Source: an uncultured Eubacteriales bacterium (GTDB lineage Bacteria > Bacillota > Clostridia > Oscillospirales > Acutalibacteraceae). From it: a stretch of DNA of 35,303 nucleotides. The translations under genes were made by a program, and so were the position numbers. Shown here one piece after another: positions 1 to 7,911 of this stretch; within the stretch, counting starts at the first letter, position 1, and every line of letters begins with the position of its first letter. The stretch spans positions 1 to 35,303 of the forward strand of contig CABUHY010000021.1 in NCBI GenBank assembly GCA_902491475.1, given 5' to 3'. A model generated the notes under the pieces. That model saw only the letters and a program-made list of their open reading frames with translations, ran no database searches and was not told where the DNA came from.

Positions 1-80
1 AACCCTATCAGATTACATTCTTCTTTGGGTTATTTATCCCCAATCATTTTTGAAGCTTCTTTATGATTTCCCTCAATGTT

Positions 81-126
81 TTTGTCAACTTTTTGACAAA
101 TACCCATGACAGCTCCCTTTACAAGG
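81..126. repeat. Palindrome and fragment of the dispersed repeat family
   Basis: Positions 81-100 form a perfect palindrome (TTTGTCAA, 4-nt loop, TTGACAAA). It is followed at about 109-126 by TGACAGCTCCCTTTACAAGG, which matches part of the composite repeats near 7.8, 8.1 and 21.8 kb. The rest of bases 1-160 shows no gene that I can support. Confidence 0.5.
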
Positions 127-161
127 GATCCTGTGACGGACACCCACAAGGGCTATCATAA

Positions 162-208
162 AAATATCACGCCCCGAACGGTTACTTTTCGTTCGGAGCG
201 TGATATTT
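162..208 (-). terminator. Rho-independent terminator after the ispE-Rrf2 pair
   Basis: Arms at 162-180 and 190-208 form a 19-bp stem with one mismatch and a 9-nt loop. On the minus strand the stem is followed by a short T run. It lies about 40 bp after the stop codon of the Rrf2 gene. Confidence 0.85.
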
Positions 209-246
209 AATGTTTTCATTTATTACACATCAAATTTTGCTGAATA

Positions 247-684
247 TCAAATGATATAATCCATCGAATTTTTCAGCTTAAATCTTTCGGCGAGCTCGGC
301 GAGGGTTATGCCGTCAACATAATTGTTAACCGTCTCGTAAAGTCCTTTCCAAAAATCAATCGTGGTGCACTGCGAAATGCGGTCGCACTCGTTATGCTCG
401 TCCTCAAGGCACGGTATCGGAGCTAAATTGCCCTCGGTAATCCTTAAAATATCGCCTGCCGTATATTCGGATGGATTTTTCGCAAGCTTATATCCGCCCT
501 GCGGTCCTCGGACGCTTCTGAGCATTCCCGCCTTGCCCAACACGGACACTATCTGTTCAAGATATTTTACGGATATGTTCTGCCTGTCAGATATATCTTT
601 AAGCGCAATGTAGTCGCCGTTGTTGTGAAGCGTCAAATCAACCATAAGCCTCAAAGCGTATCTGCTTTTTGTGGAATATTTCAT
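247..684 (-). CDS. Rrf2-family transcriptional regulator
   Basis: A 145-residue winged-helix regulator. The N-terminal helix-turn-helix covers roughly residues 5-65 (start MKYSTKSRYALRLMVDL, then the wing motif RGPQGGYKLAK). Three cysteines, C92, C100 and C106, sit where IscR/NsrR-type members hold an Fe-S cluster, so redox, iron or NO sensing is a fair family-based inference; the ligand is not shown by the sequence. The ATG shares one base with the ispE stop (TAATG) and has an AGGAGG ribosome site inside ispE, so the two are translationally coupled and co-transcribed. A terminator follows. The target could be this operon or a distant Fe-S gene; I see no isc/suf gene in the window. Confidence 0.9.
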   Translation of the reverse strand: MKYSTKSRYALRLMVDLTLHNNGDYIALKDISDRQNISVKYLEQIVSVLGKAGMLRSVRGPQGGYKLAKNPSEYTAGDILRITEGNLAPIPCLEDEHNECDRISQCTTIDFWKGLYETVNNYVDGITLAELAERFKLKNSMDYII

Positions 685-1556
685 TACTCAAAAACCTCCT
701 CTACCGATTTTTTGCACGGTGTTGTCAGGAACACCTCGTCATACTTCTTTTTCAATTCGTTATAACACTCCTCGGCACAATTTTTTCCCTCAAACACACC
801 ATAAATTGCTGCACCGGAGCCGCTCATCAAGGCAAGGCGCGCGCCGTGCTTTTTCATAAACGCTTTAAGATACGGTCTTTGCGGCACCTCGATTACCTGT
901 TCAAACACATTCATTGCCTTTTTATACATAAGCTCTCTGTCGTTATGCTTCATAGCATAGAGCATATTTACCCTGTCGCCGTGCCGCAGCCGCTTCGCAC
1001 TGTCAATCAGCTTGTACGCACCGAGCGTCGAAACATCGACGGGCGGCTTGCAAATGAGCACATAGCAGTCCGTCAAATCGGGAAGCGGAGCGATAACCGA
1101 GCCTATGTCCGTACACAGCGCAGTACCGCCGTGAATTGAAAACGGAACATCCGCGCCGACCTTTTCGCCGATTTCGCACATCTCAAATGTCGAAATTCCC
1201 GTATCGAACAGCCGATCGAGCGCAAAGATAACGCCTGCGCCGTCCGCACTTCCGCCTGCGAGCCCTGCCGCCATGGGGATGTGCTTTTCGATTTCTATTT
1301 CAATTCCGTTGTTTTCACAAATTCCCGTTTTTTCAAAAAAAGCCTCCGCAGCCTTGTAAGCTATGTTCCTGTTGTCCGTCGGCACACGAGGGTCGGCGGT
1401 TACTATTTTAATGCCCGGTTTTTCCGTCCTGTCGACCCTTACATAATCATAACAGTCAACCGACTGCATAATCATATAAAGGCTGTGGTAGCCGTTGGGT
1501 AAGACCCCGACGACATCGAGCATAAGGTTGATTTTTGCTGCGGCTTTTACTTTCAT
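684..1556 (-). CDS. ispE: 4-diphosphocytidyl-2-C-methyl-D-erythritol kinase
   Basis: 290 residues, normal length for IspE. It phosphorylates the 2-hydroxyl of CDP-methylerythritol in the cytoplasmic MEP isoprenoid pathway. GHMP-kinase motifs are all present: AKINL at residues 7-11 (K8 is the expected catalytic lysine), the ATP loop PMAAGLAGGSADGAG at 94-108, GADVPF at 134-139 (D136 expected catalytic), and the C-terminal MSGSG at 244-248. An AAGGAAG ribosome site lies 9 nt before the ATG. It is the first gene of a two-gene transcript with the Rrf2 regulator. The 147-bp gap to the divergent ACT gene holds the promoters; on this strand only AT-rich -10-like elements are visible. Confidence 0.97.
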   Translation of the reverse strand: MKVKAAAKINLMLDVVGVLPNGYHSLYMIMQSVDCYDYVRVDRTEKPGIKIVTADPRVPTDNRNIAYKAAEAFFEKTGICENNGIEIEIEKHIPMAAGLAGGSADGAGVIFALDRLFDTGISTFEMCEIGEKVGADVPFSIHGGTALCTDIGSVIAPLPDLTDCYVLICKPPVDVSTLGAYKLIDSAKRLRHGDRVNMLYAMKHNDRELMYKKAMNVFEQVIEVPQRPYLKAFMKKHGARLALMSGSGAAIYGVFEGKNCAEECYNELKKKYDEVFLTTPCKKSVEEVFE

Positions 1557-1650
1557 ATATTGCTTCTTCCTTTTCGATATATTATCTAATATAACACATT
1601 TTCGGACACATTACATCATTTTTTGAAAAAAATTGATTTTTATATACTAT

Positions 1651-1695
1651 TTGACAAAAAAATGTGATAGAATAGCTACATATATTTTCGGAGGT
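1651..1695 (+). promoter_or_regulatory. Promoter and ribosome site of the ACT/UPF0210 operon
   Basis: A consensus TTGACA lies at 1651-1656. Candidate -10 boxes are TAGCTA (1673-1678, 16-bp spacer) and TAGAAT with an extended TGN (1665-1673, but only an 11-bp spacer). A strong GGAGGT at 1690-1695 is 8 nt before the ATG at 1704. Confidence 0.6.
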
Positions 1696-1703
1696 AAATT
1701 TTT

Positions 1704-1973
1704 ATGCGTTCAATTATCACTGTTGTCGGAAAAGACACCGTAGGAATACTTGCAGGCGTGTCTGCCCTGTGCGCAAAACACGAGGTTAACATTATTGAAG
1801 TTTCCCAGTCGATTTTGCAGGATATGTTTTGTATGATAATGCTTGTTGATGTATCAAAGTGCAATATCGAATTTACAGCCTTTGCCGACGAGGCGGAAAA
1901 GCTCGGAAAGGACAGGGCTCTTTCCATAAATGTTATGCACGAGGATATTTTCAACTCAATGCACAGAATATAA
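1704..1973 (+). CDS. ACT-domain protein, UPF0237 family
   Basis: 89 residues forming a single ACT domain. It begins RSIITVVGKDTVGILAGVSA, the beta-strand/ligand-loop start typical of UPF0237 and GcvR-like domains, with NIIEVSQSI as the second strand region. ACT domains bind small ligands, often amino acids, and control partner proteins. It is followed 28 bp later by a UPF0210 gene; that pairing is conserved across Firmicutes as general family knowledge, but the biochemical role is unknown. Ribosome site GGAGGT. Most likely a small regulatory subunit for its neighbour. Confidence 0.93.
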   Translation: MRSIITVVGKDTVGILAGVSALCAKHEVNIIEVSQSILQDMFCMIMLVDVSKCNIEFTAFADEAEKLGKDRALSINVMHEDIFNSMHRI

Positions 1974-2001
1974 TCCTTATTAAACGGAAAGGACATATAT
2001 A

Positions 2002-3357
2002 ATGATTAACACTCACGATATACTCGAAACCATAAATATGATACGGGAGGAAAACCTCGACATCCGTACCATAACTATGGGTATCTCGCTTCTTGACTGC
2101 GCCGACTCCGACGCACAGAAGGCGTGCGACAAAATCTACGACAAGATTTGCAAAAAGGCGGAGCATCTTGTTAAGACGGGCGAAAACATCGAAAGGGAAT
2201 ACGGTATTCCGATTATAAACAAGAGGATTTCCGTAACTCCCATTGCCATGGTAAGCGCCGCAAGCGGCGGAGATCCCGTAAAATATGCAAAGGTGCTTGA
2301 CAAGGCAGCCAAAGAAGTCGGCGTAAACTTCCTCGGCGGTTATTCGGCTCTTGTTCAGAAAGGCTTTGCCGCAGGCGACGAAAGGCTTATCAGAAGCATC
2401 CCCGAGGCTCTTGCTGAAACCGACAGAATTTGTTCAAGCGTAAACATAGGCTCGACAAAGGCGGGCATCAATATGGACGCCGTAAGGCTTATGGGTCAGA
2501 TAGTAAAGGAATCGGCAGAACGCACTGTTGACAAGGGTCTTGTAGGTCCGTCAAAGCTTGTTGTTTTCTGTAACGCTCCCGACGACAACCCGTTTATGGC
2601 AGGCGCATTCCACGGTGCGGGCGAACCCGACTGTGTAATCAATGTAGGCGTTTCGGGTCCCGGCGTAGTCCGTGCGGCTCTTTCAAAGATACCGAACGCA
2701 GATATTACAGAGGTTGCCGACACCGTTAAAAAGACTGCTTTCAAGATAACGAGAGTTGGTCAGCTTGTTGCCAAGGTTGCTTCGGAAAGGCTCAATGTTC
2801 CGTTCGGAATAGTTGACCTCTCGCTGGCTCCCACACCTGCGGTCGGCGACTCCGTTGCCCATATACTTGAAGAAATGGGTCTTGAACAGTGCGGCGCATG
2901 CGGAACAACGGCTTGCCTTGCACTCCTCAATGACGCAGTCAAAAAGGGCGGCGTAATGGCTTCCTCCCATGTCGGCGGACTTTCGGGCGCATTTATCCCC
3001 GTTTCCGAGGACGCAGGTATGATTGACGCCGCAAGAAGCAAGGTGCTTTCGATTGAAAAGCTTGAGGCTATGACGGCTGTCTGCTCGGTAGGTCTTGATA
3101 TGATTGCAATCCCCGGCGACACCTCGGCTGAAGTAATTTCGGCGATTATTGCCGACGAAGCGGCAATCGGTATGGTCAATTCAAAGACAACCGCAGTCAG
3201 AGTTATCCCCGCAATCGGCAAAAAGGACGGCGAAGAGGTTGAATTCGGCGGTCTGTTCGGTGTTTCCCCGATTATGAAGGTCAGCACCGCTTCCCCCGCA
3301 AAGTTCATTTCGAGGGGCGGCAGAATCCCCGCTCCGTTGCAGAGCCTTAAAAACTGA
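2002..3357 (+). CDS. UPF0210 (DUF711, PFL-like) family protein
   Basis: 451 residues, the usual full length for UPF0210. It starts MINTHDILETINMIREENLD and contains the conserved glycine-rich stretches GGYSALVQKGF (about residues 113-123) and CGACGTTACLALL in the C-terminal half. The family folds like glycyl-radical-type barrels according to its PFL label, but no enzymatic activity is established and I see no glycyl-radical consensus. A GGAAAGGA ribosome site precedes the ATG. It is co-transcribed with the upstream ACT gene, suggesting ACT-mediated ligand control. A strong terminator follows within 25 bp. Confidence 0.95.
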   Translation: MINTHDILETINMIREENLDIRTITMGISLLDCADSDAQKACDKIYDKICKKAEHLVKTGENIEREYGIPIINKRISVTPIAMVSAASGGDPVKYAKVLDKAAKEVGVNFLGGYSALVQKGFAAGDERLIRSIPEALAETDRICSSVNIGSTKAGINMDAVRLMGQIVKESAERTVDKGLVGPSKLVVFCNAPDDNPFMAGAFHGAGEPDCVINVGVSGPGVVRAALSKIPNADITEVADTVKKTAFKITRVGQLVAKVASERLNVPFGIVDLSLAPTPAVGDSVAHILEEMGLEQCGACGTTACLALLNDAVKKGGVMASSHVGGLSGAFIPVSEDAGMIDAARSKVLSIEKLEAMTAVCSVGLDMIAIPGDTSAEVISAIIADEAAIGMVNSKTTAVRVIPAIGKKDGEEVEFGGLFGVSPIMKVSTASPAKFISRGGRIPAPLQSLKN

Positions 3358-3378
3358 TAAAACGAAAACAAAAAATCA

Positions 3379-3425
3379 AGACGCTTTAATTGGCTTGTCA
3401 TTAAGTCAACTAAAGCGTCTTTTTT
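3379..3425 (+). terminator. Terminator after the UPF0210 gene
   Basis: A 10-bp stem (AGACGCTTTA at 3379-3388 with TAAAGCGTCT at 3411-3420) is followed by a T run at 3421-3425. Confidence 0.85.
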
Positions 3426-3745
3426 CATCAAAAATGCAAGTTTGCCGCCTCGAAATTTCGTAATTCGGGCTCGGATTATACATATTCGAGTCGATTTTTG
3501 TAAAGGCGTATGCACTTTTCCCAAATATTGGCAGGAAACTTTTAATCAGAAAAAATGTTCAAAAGTATGTTCAAAATGTTAAAAACTTGATAAATCAAGG
3601 TTTGTTTTAGACATTTTTGTAAAGTAAAACACTTTACACCGATTTTTACCCGATTTTCGACTATACAGCTTGCATAGTCGAAAATTTACTTGTCTGCAAG
3701 ATTTTTTGCATAAATTGAATGTTCCGAAACGGCACAAAAAATCGG
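3426..3745. other. Gene-free convergent spacer with three palindromes
   Basis: No gene is visible between the UPF0210 terminator and the regulator stop. It contains a 10-bp direct repeat ATGTTCAAAA (3555-3564 and 3567-3576) and palindromes at 3586-3599 (CTTGAT AA ATCAAG), 3618-3638 (TGTAAAGT with ACTTTACA) and 3653-3685 (ATTTTCGACTAT with ATAGTCGAAAAT, 9-nt loop). The last may end the minus-strand regulator transcript, but a clear T run is missing. Confidence 0.5.
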
Positions 3746-5056
3746 TTATCCGTCAATCGCTTTTTTAAGCAGCCGCATCGCGGGAAGAAAATCCTGCGTC
3801 TTGACGGACGAACACGAAAGAAGCAGCTGCGGCTTGTCGGACTGCTCGCCGCCCCTTAAAGAAATTCCGTTCTTTTCCGCACGCCGTGTTATCTCGTCAG
3901 CCGAAATATCGCAGTCAAGCTCAAGCCTTATAATAAAGCCCGTCTGTCCGATATGGGTTTTTGCCCTGTCGCCGAAAACGGTTTTTATCGCATTGTTGAG
4001 CTCGATAGCCTTTTGGGCATACAGCTTTCTTACCTTTTTTATTCGCCGTGACATATGCCCGTCTCTGATAAATTGGCAAAGCGCTATCTGGTCGGTCGTC
4101 GATACGGTCTGACTGTACGCCTCCGCCTTTTTCCTGTAAGCCGTTTTCAGCTTTTCGGGAAGTATCATAAAGCTGATTCGTATCGACGGAACAAGCAGCT
4201 TTGAAAACGAACCGAGGTACACGACATTTTCTCCGCCGTCAAGCCCCTGTAATGACGGTGTGGGGCGGTTAAAATATCCGAACTCGCTGTCGTAATCGTC
4301 CTCTATAATAAGCGTGCCGTTTTTCTTTGCCTGCTTGATAAGCTCCAAGCGTTCCCGAGTGGGCATAACATCGCCCCAGCTGTTGATGTGCGAGGGGGAA
4401 ATGTATATGAGCTCCGCATCCTCTTCCCTGTCGGTTACGGTAAACTTGTGGTCGTCAAAAATCGCAATGCCCTGCAAGAACGAAGCATCTCTGAAAAACA
4501 CGGTGCGTCTGTCGTCGATTATTCCGCAAAGTATGTGCAAAAGGCTCTGCACGCCTGCACCGATAACAATATCGTCCTCGGTACACATAACATTCCTGTT
4601 TTCCGTGATGTATTTTGAGAGCACCTGACGAAGCTCGGTTTCGCCCTGAACCTCGCCGTAGGAAAGCAGTCTGTCGTCCTGCCGCAGGGCGCTTTTTAAG
4701 TATCTGCGCCACAAATCGAAGTCAAAGCTCTCCTTATCCGCTTTGAGTGAGGCAAAGTCGTAAACTATTTTATTCTTATGCTCCTCGCTTTTCTTTGAAA
4801 CGCCGCTCTTTTTTTGAGAATATGAGGCAATGTCGGTTACATAGTATCCGCTCTGCGGCTTTGAGAGGATATACCCATCGGCGGCAAGCTGTAAATAGGC
4901 GTTCTCAACCGTGGTGCGGCTGACCCCGAGCTCGACGGCACAGCGGCGCACGGACGGAAGCTTTGAGCCGTTTTGCAGCTTACCCGTTAATATAAGCGAC
5001 TTATAGTAGCCGTAAACCTCCATATATAAAATGCTTTCTCTGTTTGACAATTCCAT
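3746..5056 (-). CDS. pdxR: MocR/PdxR-like regulator (GntR HTH plus aminotransferase domain)
   Basis: 436 residues. An N-terminal GntR winged helix (about 7-75; KLPSVRRCAVELGVSRTTVE) joins a fold-type-I aminotransferase domain. The PLP-binding lysine is K286 in SFSK, and the EDDYDSEF motif is at 252-259. MocR proteins of the PdxR group sense pyridoxal phosphate and control vitamin B6 genes. Here the gene is divergent from a pyridoxamine kinase and an ECF uptake subunit, which supports B6 control. A minus-strand promoter TTGCAT-17-TATAAT lies inside the shared 98-bp spacer, so binding there could control both directions. Slightly shorter than many MocR proteins but with all landmarks. Confidence 0.93.
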   Translation of the reverse strand: MELSNRESILYMEVYGYYKSLILTGKLQNGSKLPSVRRCAVELGVSRTTVENAYLQLAADGYILSKPQSGYYVTDIASYSQKKSGVSKKSEEHKNKIVYDFASLKADKESFDFDLWRRYLKSALRQDDRLLSYGEVQGETELRQVLSKYITENRNVMCTEDDIVIGAGVQSLLHILCGIIDDRRTVFFRDASFLQGIAIFDDHKFTVTDREEDAELIYISPSHINSWGDVMPTRERLELIKQAKKNGTLIIEDDYDSEFGYFNRPTPSLQGLDGGENVVYLGSFSKLLVPSIRISFMILPEKLKTAYRKKAEAYSQTVSTTDQIALCQFIRDGHMSRRIKKVRKLYAQKAIELNNAIKTVFGDRAKTHIGQTGFIIRLELDCDISADEITRRAEKNGISLRGGEQSDKPQLLLSCSSVKTQDFLPAMRLLKKAIDG

Positions 5057-5076
5057 AACTGACCCCTTAACTTTTT

Positions 5077-5147
5077 TGATTTTTGGCTATTTTAATAATG
5101 ACAAATCAGTTATATTATATATGCAATAAGAGAGAAATGCAAGTAGG
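5077..5147. promoter_or_regulatory. Divergent pdxR / B6-operon control region
   Basis: For pdxR (minus): -35 TTGCAT at 5137-5142 and -10 TATAAT at 5114-5119, spacer 17. For the kinase (plus): a -10 TATATT at 5111-5116 without a good -35, as expected for an activated promoter. An imperfect inverted repeat TGATTT...AAATCA (5077-5108) overlaps the region and could be an operator. AGG at 5145-5147 serves as the ribosome site for the TTG start at 5155. Confidence 0.5.
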
Positions 5148-5154
5148 TGATTGT

Positions 5155-5991
5155 TTGAAGAAGATTGCGGCTGTAAACGATATATCGGGCTTCGGCAGAT
5201 GTTCTCTTACGGCGGCTCTGCCCGTCATATCTGCCCTCGGAATTGAATGTTGTCCGCTGCCGACCGCCGTTTTGTCAAACCAGACGGGATATGAGTCATT
5301 TCATTGCGTTGACCTGACAAACGACCTTTCTAAATTTATCAACGAGTGGAAAAAGCTCGGGGTTAAATTTGACGGCATACTCACGGGCTACATCGCCTCC
5401 GCAACCCAAGCCGAGCTTGTCTCCGGCTTTATAGACGAATTCGCAACCGAAAACACGGTTACGGTCGTTGACCCCGTTATGGCTGACGACGGTCAGGTTT
5501 ACGGCACTTACTCAAAGTCACTCTGCGCCAAGGTGGCGCACCTTGCGAAAAAAGCGGATATAATCACGCCTAACATCACGGAGTTATGCATACTCGCACG
5601 GCACAGCTACAAAGACCTTCTTATGCAGAGCTCCCGTCCCGATTACCTTAAAACGGTTGAAAACATTGCAAGAACGCTTCTTGTCGGAAAAGTCAAGTGC
5701 GTTATAGTTACGGGTGTGCGCAGCTCGAACTGTATTTGCAACCTGCTTGTCGAAAAGGACAAGGTAGCCGTTTCAAAATCGGAAATTTTCGGCGGAAGTT
5801 ATTCCGGCACAGGGGATATTTTTTCAAGTATCATCTGCGCTCACGCCGTAAAAGGCACGAGTATGGTCTATGCGGTCGAATCGGCCACAAGATTTCTCGA
5901 AAAATCAATCAGAGACTCCTACCGTGAGGGCACAGACCGTAACGACGGAGTCAATTTTCAGAAATATTTGGAGATGCTTACCAATGAGTAA
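5155..5991 (+). CDS. pdxY: Pyridoxamine/pyridoxal kinase (ribokinase fold)
   Basis: 278 residues from a TTG start, giving MKKIAAVNDISGFGRCSLT, the usual beginning of Firmicutes pyridoxamine kinases. AGG ends 7 nt before this TTG. An in-frame ATG at 5137 is possible but would add QVGDCL-type residues absent from the family and has a weaker ribosome site. It phosphorylates B6 vitamers to their 5'-phosphates (PNP, PMP, PLP). Visible landmarks are CCPLPTAVLSNQTGYES near the substrate site, VTVVDPVMADDGQVY, and the ribokinase anion hole and catalytic aspartate GTGDIFSS (residues about 228-235). First gene of an operon with the ECF subunit (8-bp overlap), facing the PdxR-like regulator. Confidence 0.92.
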   Translation: MKKIAAVNDISGFGRCSLTAALPVISALGIECCPLPTAVLSNQTGYESFHCVDLTNDLSKFINEWKKLGVKFDGILTGYIASATQAELVSGFIDEFATENTVTVVDPVMADDGQVYGTYSKSLCAKVAHLAKKADIITPNITELCILARHSYKDLLMQSSRPDYLKTVENIARTLLVGKVKCVIVTGVRSSNCICNLLVEKDKVAVSKSEIFGGSYSGTGDIFSSIICAHAVKGTSMVYAVESATRFLEKSIRDSYREGTDRNDGVNFQKYLEMLTNE

Positions 5992-6541
5992 TGAAGTAAA
6001 AAAAGTTAAAAAAGTCAAAACAAAACATCTTTATCTTATAGTAACGACAGCGCTTTGTGCGGCAATTATTGCGGTTATGACGGCTTTCGTTAAGTTCAAC
6101 ACAGGTATCAACGACGGCTATCTGCATTTCGGCGACAGTATGATATACCTTTCGGCGTGCATACTTCCTCTCCCCTATGCGATGATTGCTGCGGCAATCG
6201 GCGGCGGACTTGCGGATATTCTTGCGGGTGCGGCTGTTTGGGCTCCCTTTACGGCAGTCATCAAGGCTTTGAACGCAGTTCCGTTCGCTCTTATGTACAC
6301 TCTCAAGGTTACTAAGAAGCCGAACAAAATCCTCAACAAAGCAACCGCAGGTATGCCGGTGGTTTCCGGACTTATCACTGTTTTCGGTTATCTTCTTGCA
6401 GAGGGAATACTCTACACCTTCCCGTCAGCATGGACTTCCGTTCCGTTCAGCATTATTCAGGCTGTCGGAAGCGCAATAATCTACTACATCGTTGCCGTTG
6501 CTCTTGATAAGATGAACTTCAAATCAAAAATTATCAAATAG
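5984..6541 (+). CDS. ECF transporter S component, probably for vitamin B6
   Basis: 185 residues from the ATG at 5984, which overlaps the kinase gene by 8 bp and has GGAG 10 nt upstream. A basic N-terminus (KKVKKVKTKH) is followed by about six hydrophobic segments. The GDSMIYLSACILPLPYAM and GGGLADILAGAAVWAPFT stretches resemble the riboflavin-transporter-like S-component family. S components bind a vitamin and depend on a shared EcfA/A'/T energising module, which is not in this window. Substrate is inferred from context: kinase and PdxR neighbours indicate a B6 vitamer. Another water-soluble vitamin or precursor remains possible. Confidence 0.88.
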   Translation: MSNEVKKVKKVKTKHLYLIVTTALCAAIIAVMTAFVKFNTGINDGYLHFGDSMIYLSACILPLPYAMIAAAIGGGLADILAGAAVWAPFTAVIKALNAVPFALMYTLKVTKKPNKILNKATAGMPVVSGLITVFGYLLAEGILYTFPSAWTSVPFSIIQAVGSAIIYYIVAVALDKMNFKSKIIK

Positions 6542-6552
6542 GAGCGATAAAT

Positions 6553-7167
6553 ATGACAAACATTGTCTATACCTTTGAGGGACACGTTTATCTCAATATC
6601 ACAAATGCGTGCCCGTGCAGATGCGAATTCTGCATAAGGAAGAACGGAGACAGCGTCGGAGATGCCGATACACTTTGGTTTTCGGGTCACAGTCCGTCGT
6701 TTGAACAGGTTAAAAATGAAATTGACGAATTCGATTTCTCGGGATATTCGGACGAGATTATCTTCTGCGGATACGGCGAGCCCACCTGTGCTTACGATGT
6801 ATTGGTTAAAACCGCAAAGTATCTTAAAGAAAAGCTTCCTCAATGCAAATTGAGAATAAATACGAACGGCCTTTCCGACCTTATCAACAAGAAGCCCACC
6901 GCAAAGGAAATTTGCGAGCTTATGGATACGGTTTCAATTTCACTCAACGCACCCACGGCTGAAAAGTATGATGCTCTCTGCCACCCGGCATTCAAGGAGA
7001 AGGCATTCCCCGCAATTCTCAAATTTGCCGAGGAATGTAAGAATTACGGCGTAAAGCTTAAGTTCTCGCTTGTCGATGTGATTTCAAAAGAAGATATAGA
7101 CGCATGTCAGGCTCTTGCCGATAAAATGGGTATTCCGTTAAGAGTCAGAAATTATACGGCAGACTGA
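6553..7167 (+). CDS. Small radical SAM enzyme, TatD-linked type
   Basis: 204 residues. The radical SAM cysteines are C20, C24 and C27 (CX3CX2C: CPCRCEFC), followed by GYGEPT at 73-78 and RINTNG in the SAM-binding half-barrel. The short length and the sequence NITNACPCRCEFCIRKN match the family known as TatD-linked radical SAM proteins, whose reaction is not established. AGGAG lies just upstream and the start is 11 nt after the ECF stop, so it is co-transcribed with the B6 genes. No TatD gene is present here; the Cys-rich mini-protein gene starts one base after the stop. Substrate is unknown. Confidence 0.88.
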   Translation: MTNIVYTFEGHVYLNITNACPCRCEFCIRKNGDSVGDADTLWFSGHSPSFEQVKNEIDEFDFSGYSDEIIFCGYGEPTCAYDVLVKTAKYLKEKLPQCKLRINTNGLSDLINKKPTAKEICELMDTVSISLNAPTAEKYDALCHPAFKEKAFPAILKFAEECKNYGVKLKFSLVDVISKEDIDACQALADKMGIPLRVRNYTAD

Positions 7168-7168
7168 T

Positions 7169-7393
7169 ATGAGCTACAAATTTTTTGAGAACAGGGACTG
7201 TGAGTTTTATCCCTGCCATAAAGGACTTGAAAAACTTAACTGCCTTTTCTGCTATTGTCCGCTTTACTTAAAAGAGGACTGCGGCGGCAATTTCAAAATC
7301 CTCGAAAACGGAATTAAAGATTGCTCGGACTGTCTCTTCCCCCACAGGGAGGAAAATTACGGCAAGGTAATCGAAAAGCTGATGGAAAAATAA
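7169..7393 (+). CDS. Cysteine-rich small-domain protein
   Basis: 74 residues with eight cysteines (C11, C16, C25, C28, C30, C38, C52, C55) arranged as CX4C, CX2CXC and CX2C groups, plus H17 and H59. This fits the cysteine-rich small-domain family, probably binding zinc or an Fe-S cluster; the role is unknown. It starts one base after the radical SAM stop (TGATATG), so translation is probably coupled, and it ends the B6-locus operon. It could be a substrate, electron carrier or metal partner of the radical SAM enzyme; that is inference. Confidence 0.85.
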   Translation: MSYKFFENRDCEFYPCHKGLEKLNCLFCYCPLYLKEDCGGNFKILENGIKDCSDCLFPHREENYGKVIEKLMEK

Positions 7394-7403
7394 AGCTACA
7401 GCT

Positions 7404-7434
7404 AAAGCACTCTCGTATGAGAGTGCTTTTTTTA
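7404..7434 (+). terminator. Terminator of the B6/radical SAM operon
   Basis: An 11-bp perfect stem, AAAGCACTCTC, GTAT loop, GAGAGTGCTTT, is followed by a T run. Confidence 0.93.
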
Positions 7435-7456
7435 TAATCAAATTCGTACAGGACAA

Positions 7457-7570
7457 AGGCTTCTTTTACAAGGGAGACTTCGTTTGTGCATAATTTTCAA
7501 TTTGTATATCACCGTAGGGACAGCCCTCGCGGCTGTCCGATGCAGTGTAGGGCAGGGGCTTGCTCCTGCC
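7457..7570. repeat. Repeat-block copy with two palindromes
   Basis: Bases 7457-7506 resemble the CAAGGGAG / GTTTGTG / TTTTCAATTTG part of the composite repeats. Two palindromes follow: GGACAGCC-N5-GGCTGTCC (7518-7538, flanked by CGTAG) and GGCAGGGGCTTGCTCCTGCC (7551-7570). The same types recur at 7967, 8167 and in the GGCGGG family. Confidence 0.75.
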
Positions 7571-7600
7571 GTTATTTTTTATGTAATTTTCCGAGAAGTC

Positions 7601-7712
7601 CGCTCCCTCCCCGGGCAACATATGCGACCGCCGCCTGTGGCGGATAAAGGGAGCGTCTGTTGGCGCAGCGGTCGATTTTGTGCGGCGCTCCAAGACGCAT
7701 TAACAAAATCGG
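7601..7712. repeat. Two long imperfect hairpins in the repeat block
   Basis: CGCTCCCT (7601-7608) pairs with AGGGAGCG (7648-7655), enclosing a CCGCC...GGCGG inner stem. CGATTTTGT (about 7673) pairs with ACAAAATCG (about 7711). The GGTCGATTTTGT..CGGCGCTCCAAG segment recurs near 21775-21798. Open frames here are by-products of the repeats. Confidence 0.6.
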
Positions 7713-7730
7713 GCACCGCAAGAGGGCAAT

Positions 7731-7853
7731 AGGTGGCGCGCCGAAGGCGTGACGGAAGGAGAGATGCAATATATATCAAATTTTCGTTATCTCTCCCTCA
7801 GTCATTTTTTCACAAAAAAATGACAGCTCCCTCGTCAGAGGGAGCCTATGTTT
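7731..7853. repeat. Composite palindromic repeat, copy A
   Basis: About 120 bp. It contains GTCATTTTTT/AAAAAAATGAC and GCTCCCTCGTCAGAGGGAGC (7826-7845) hairpins and a GGCGCGCCGAAGGCGT arm. It recurs in inverted orientation at 21810-21932 with high similarity by eye, and its GAGGGAGCCTATGTTTGTG side continues to about 7890 as in the 35.2-kb copy. Confidence 0.8.
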
Positions 7854-7911
7854 GTGCTGAAATTTCAATTTGTTATAAGCCGAAAGTTATTATAAACACG
7901 CTTATTTCCAC

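Noticed and set aside
2683..3524. Minus-strand open frames of 95 and 254 residues opposite the UPF0210 gene
   Set aside because: They are antisense to a conserved full-length gene and the longer one crosses its terminator; composition is typical of shadow frames.
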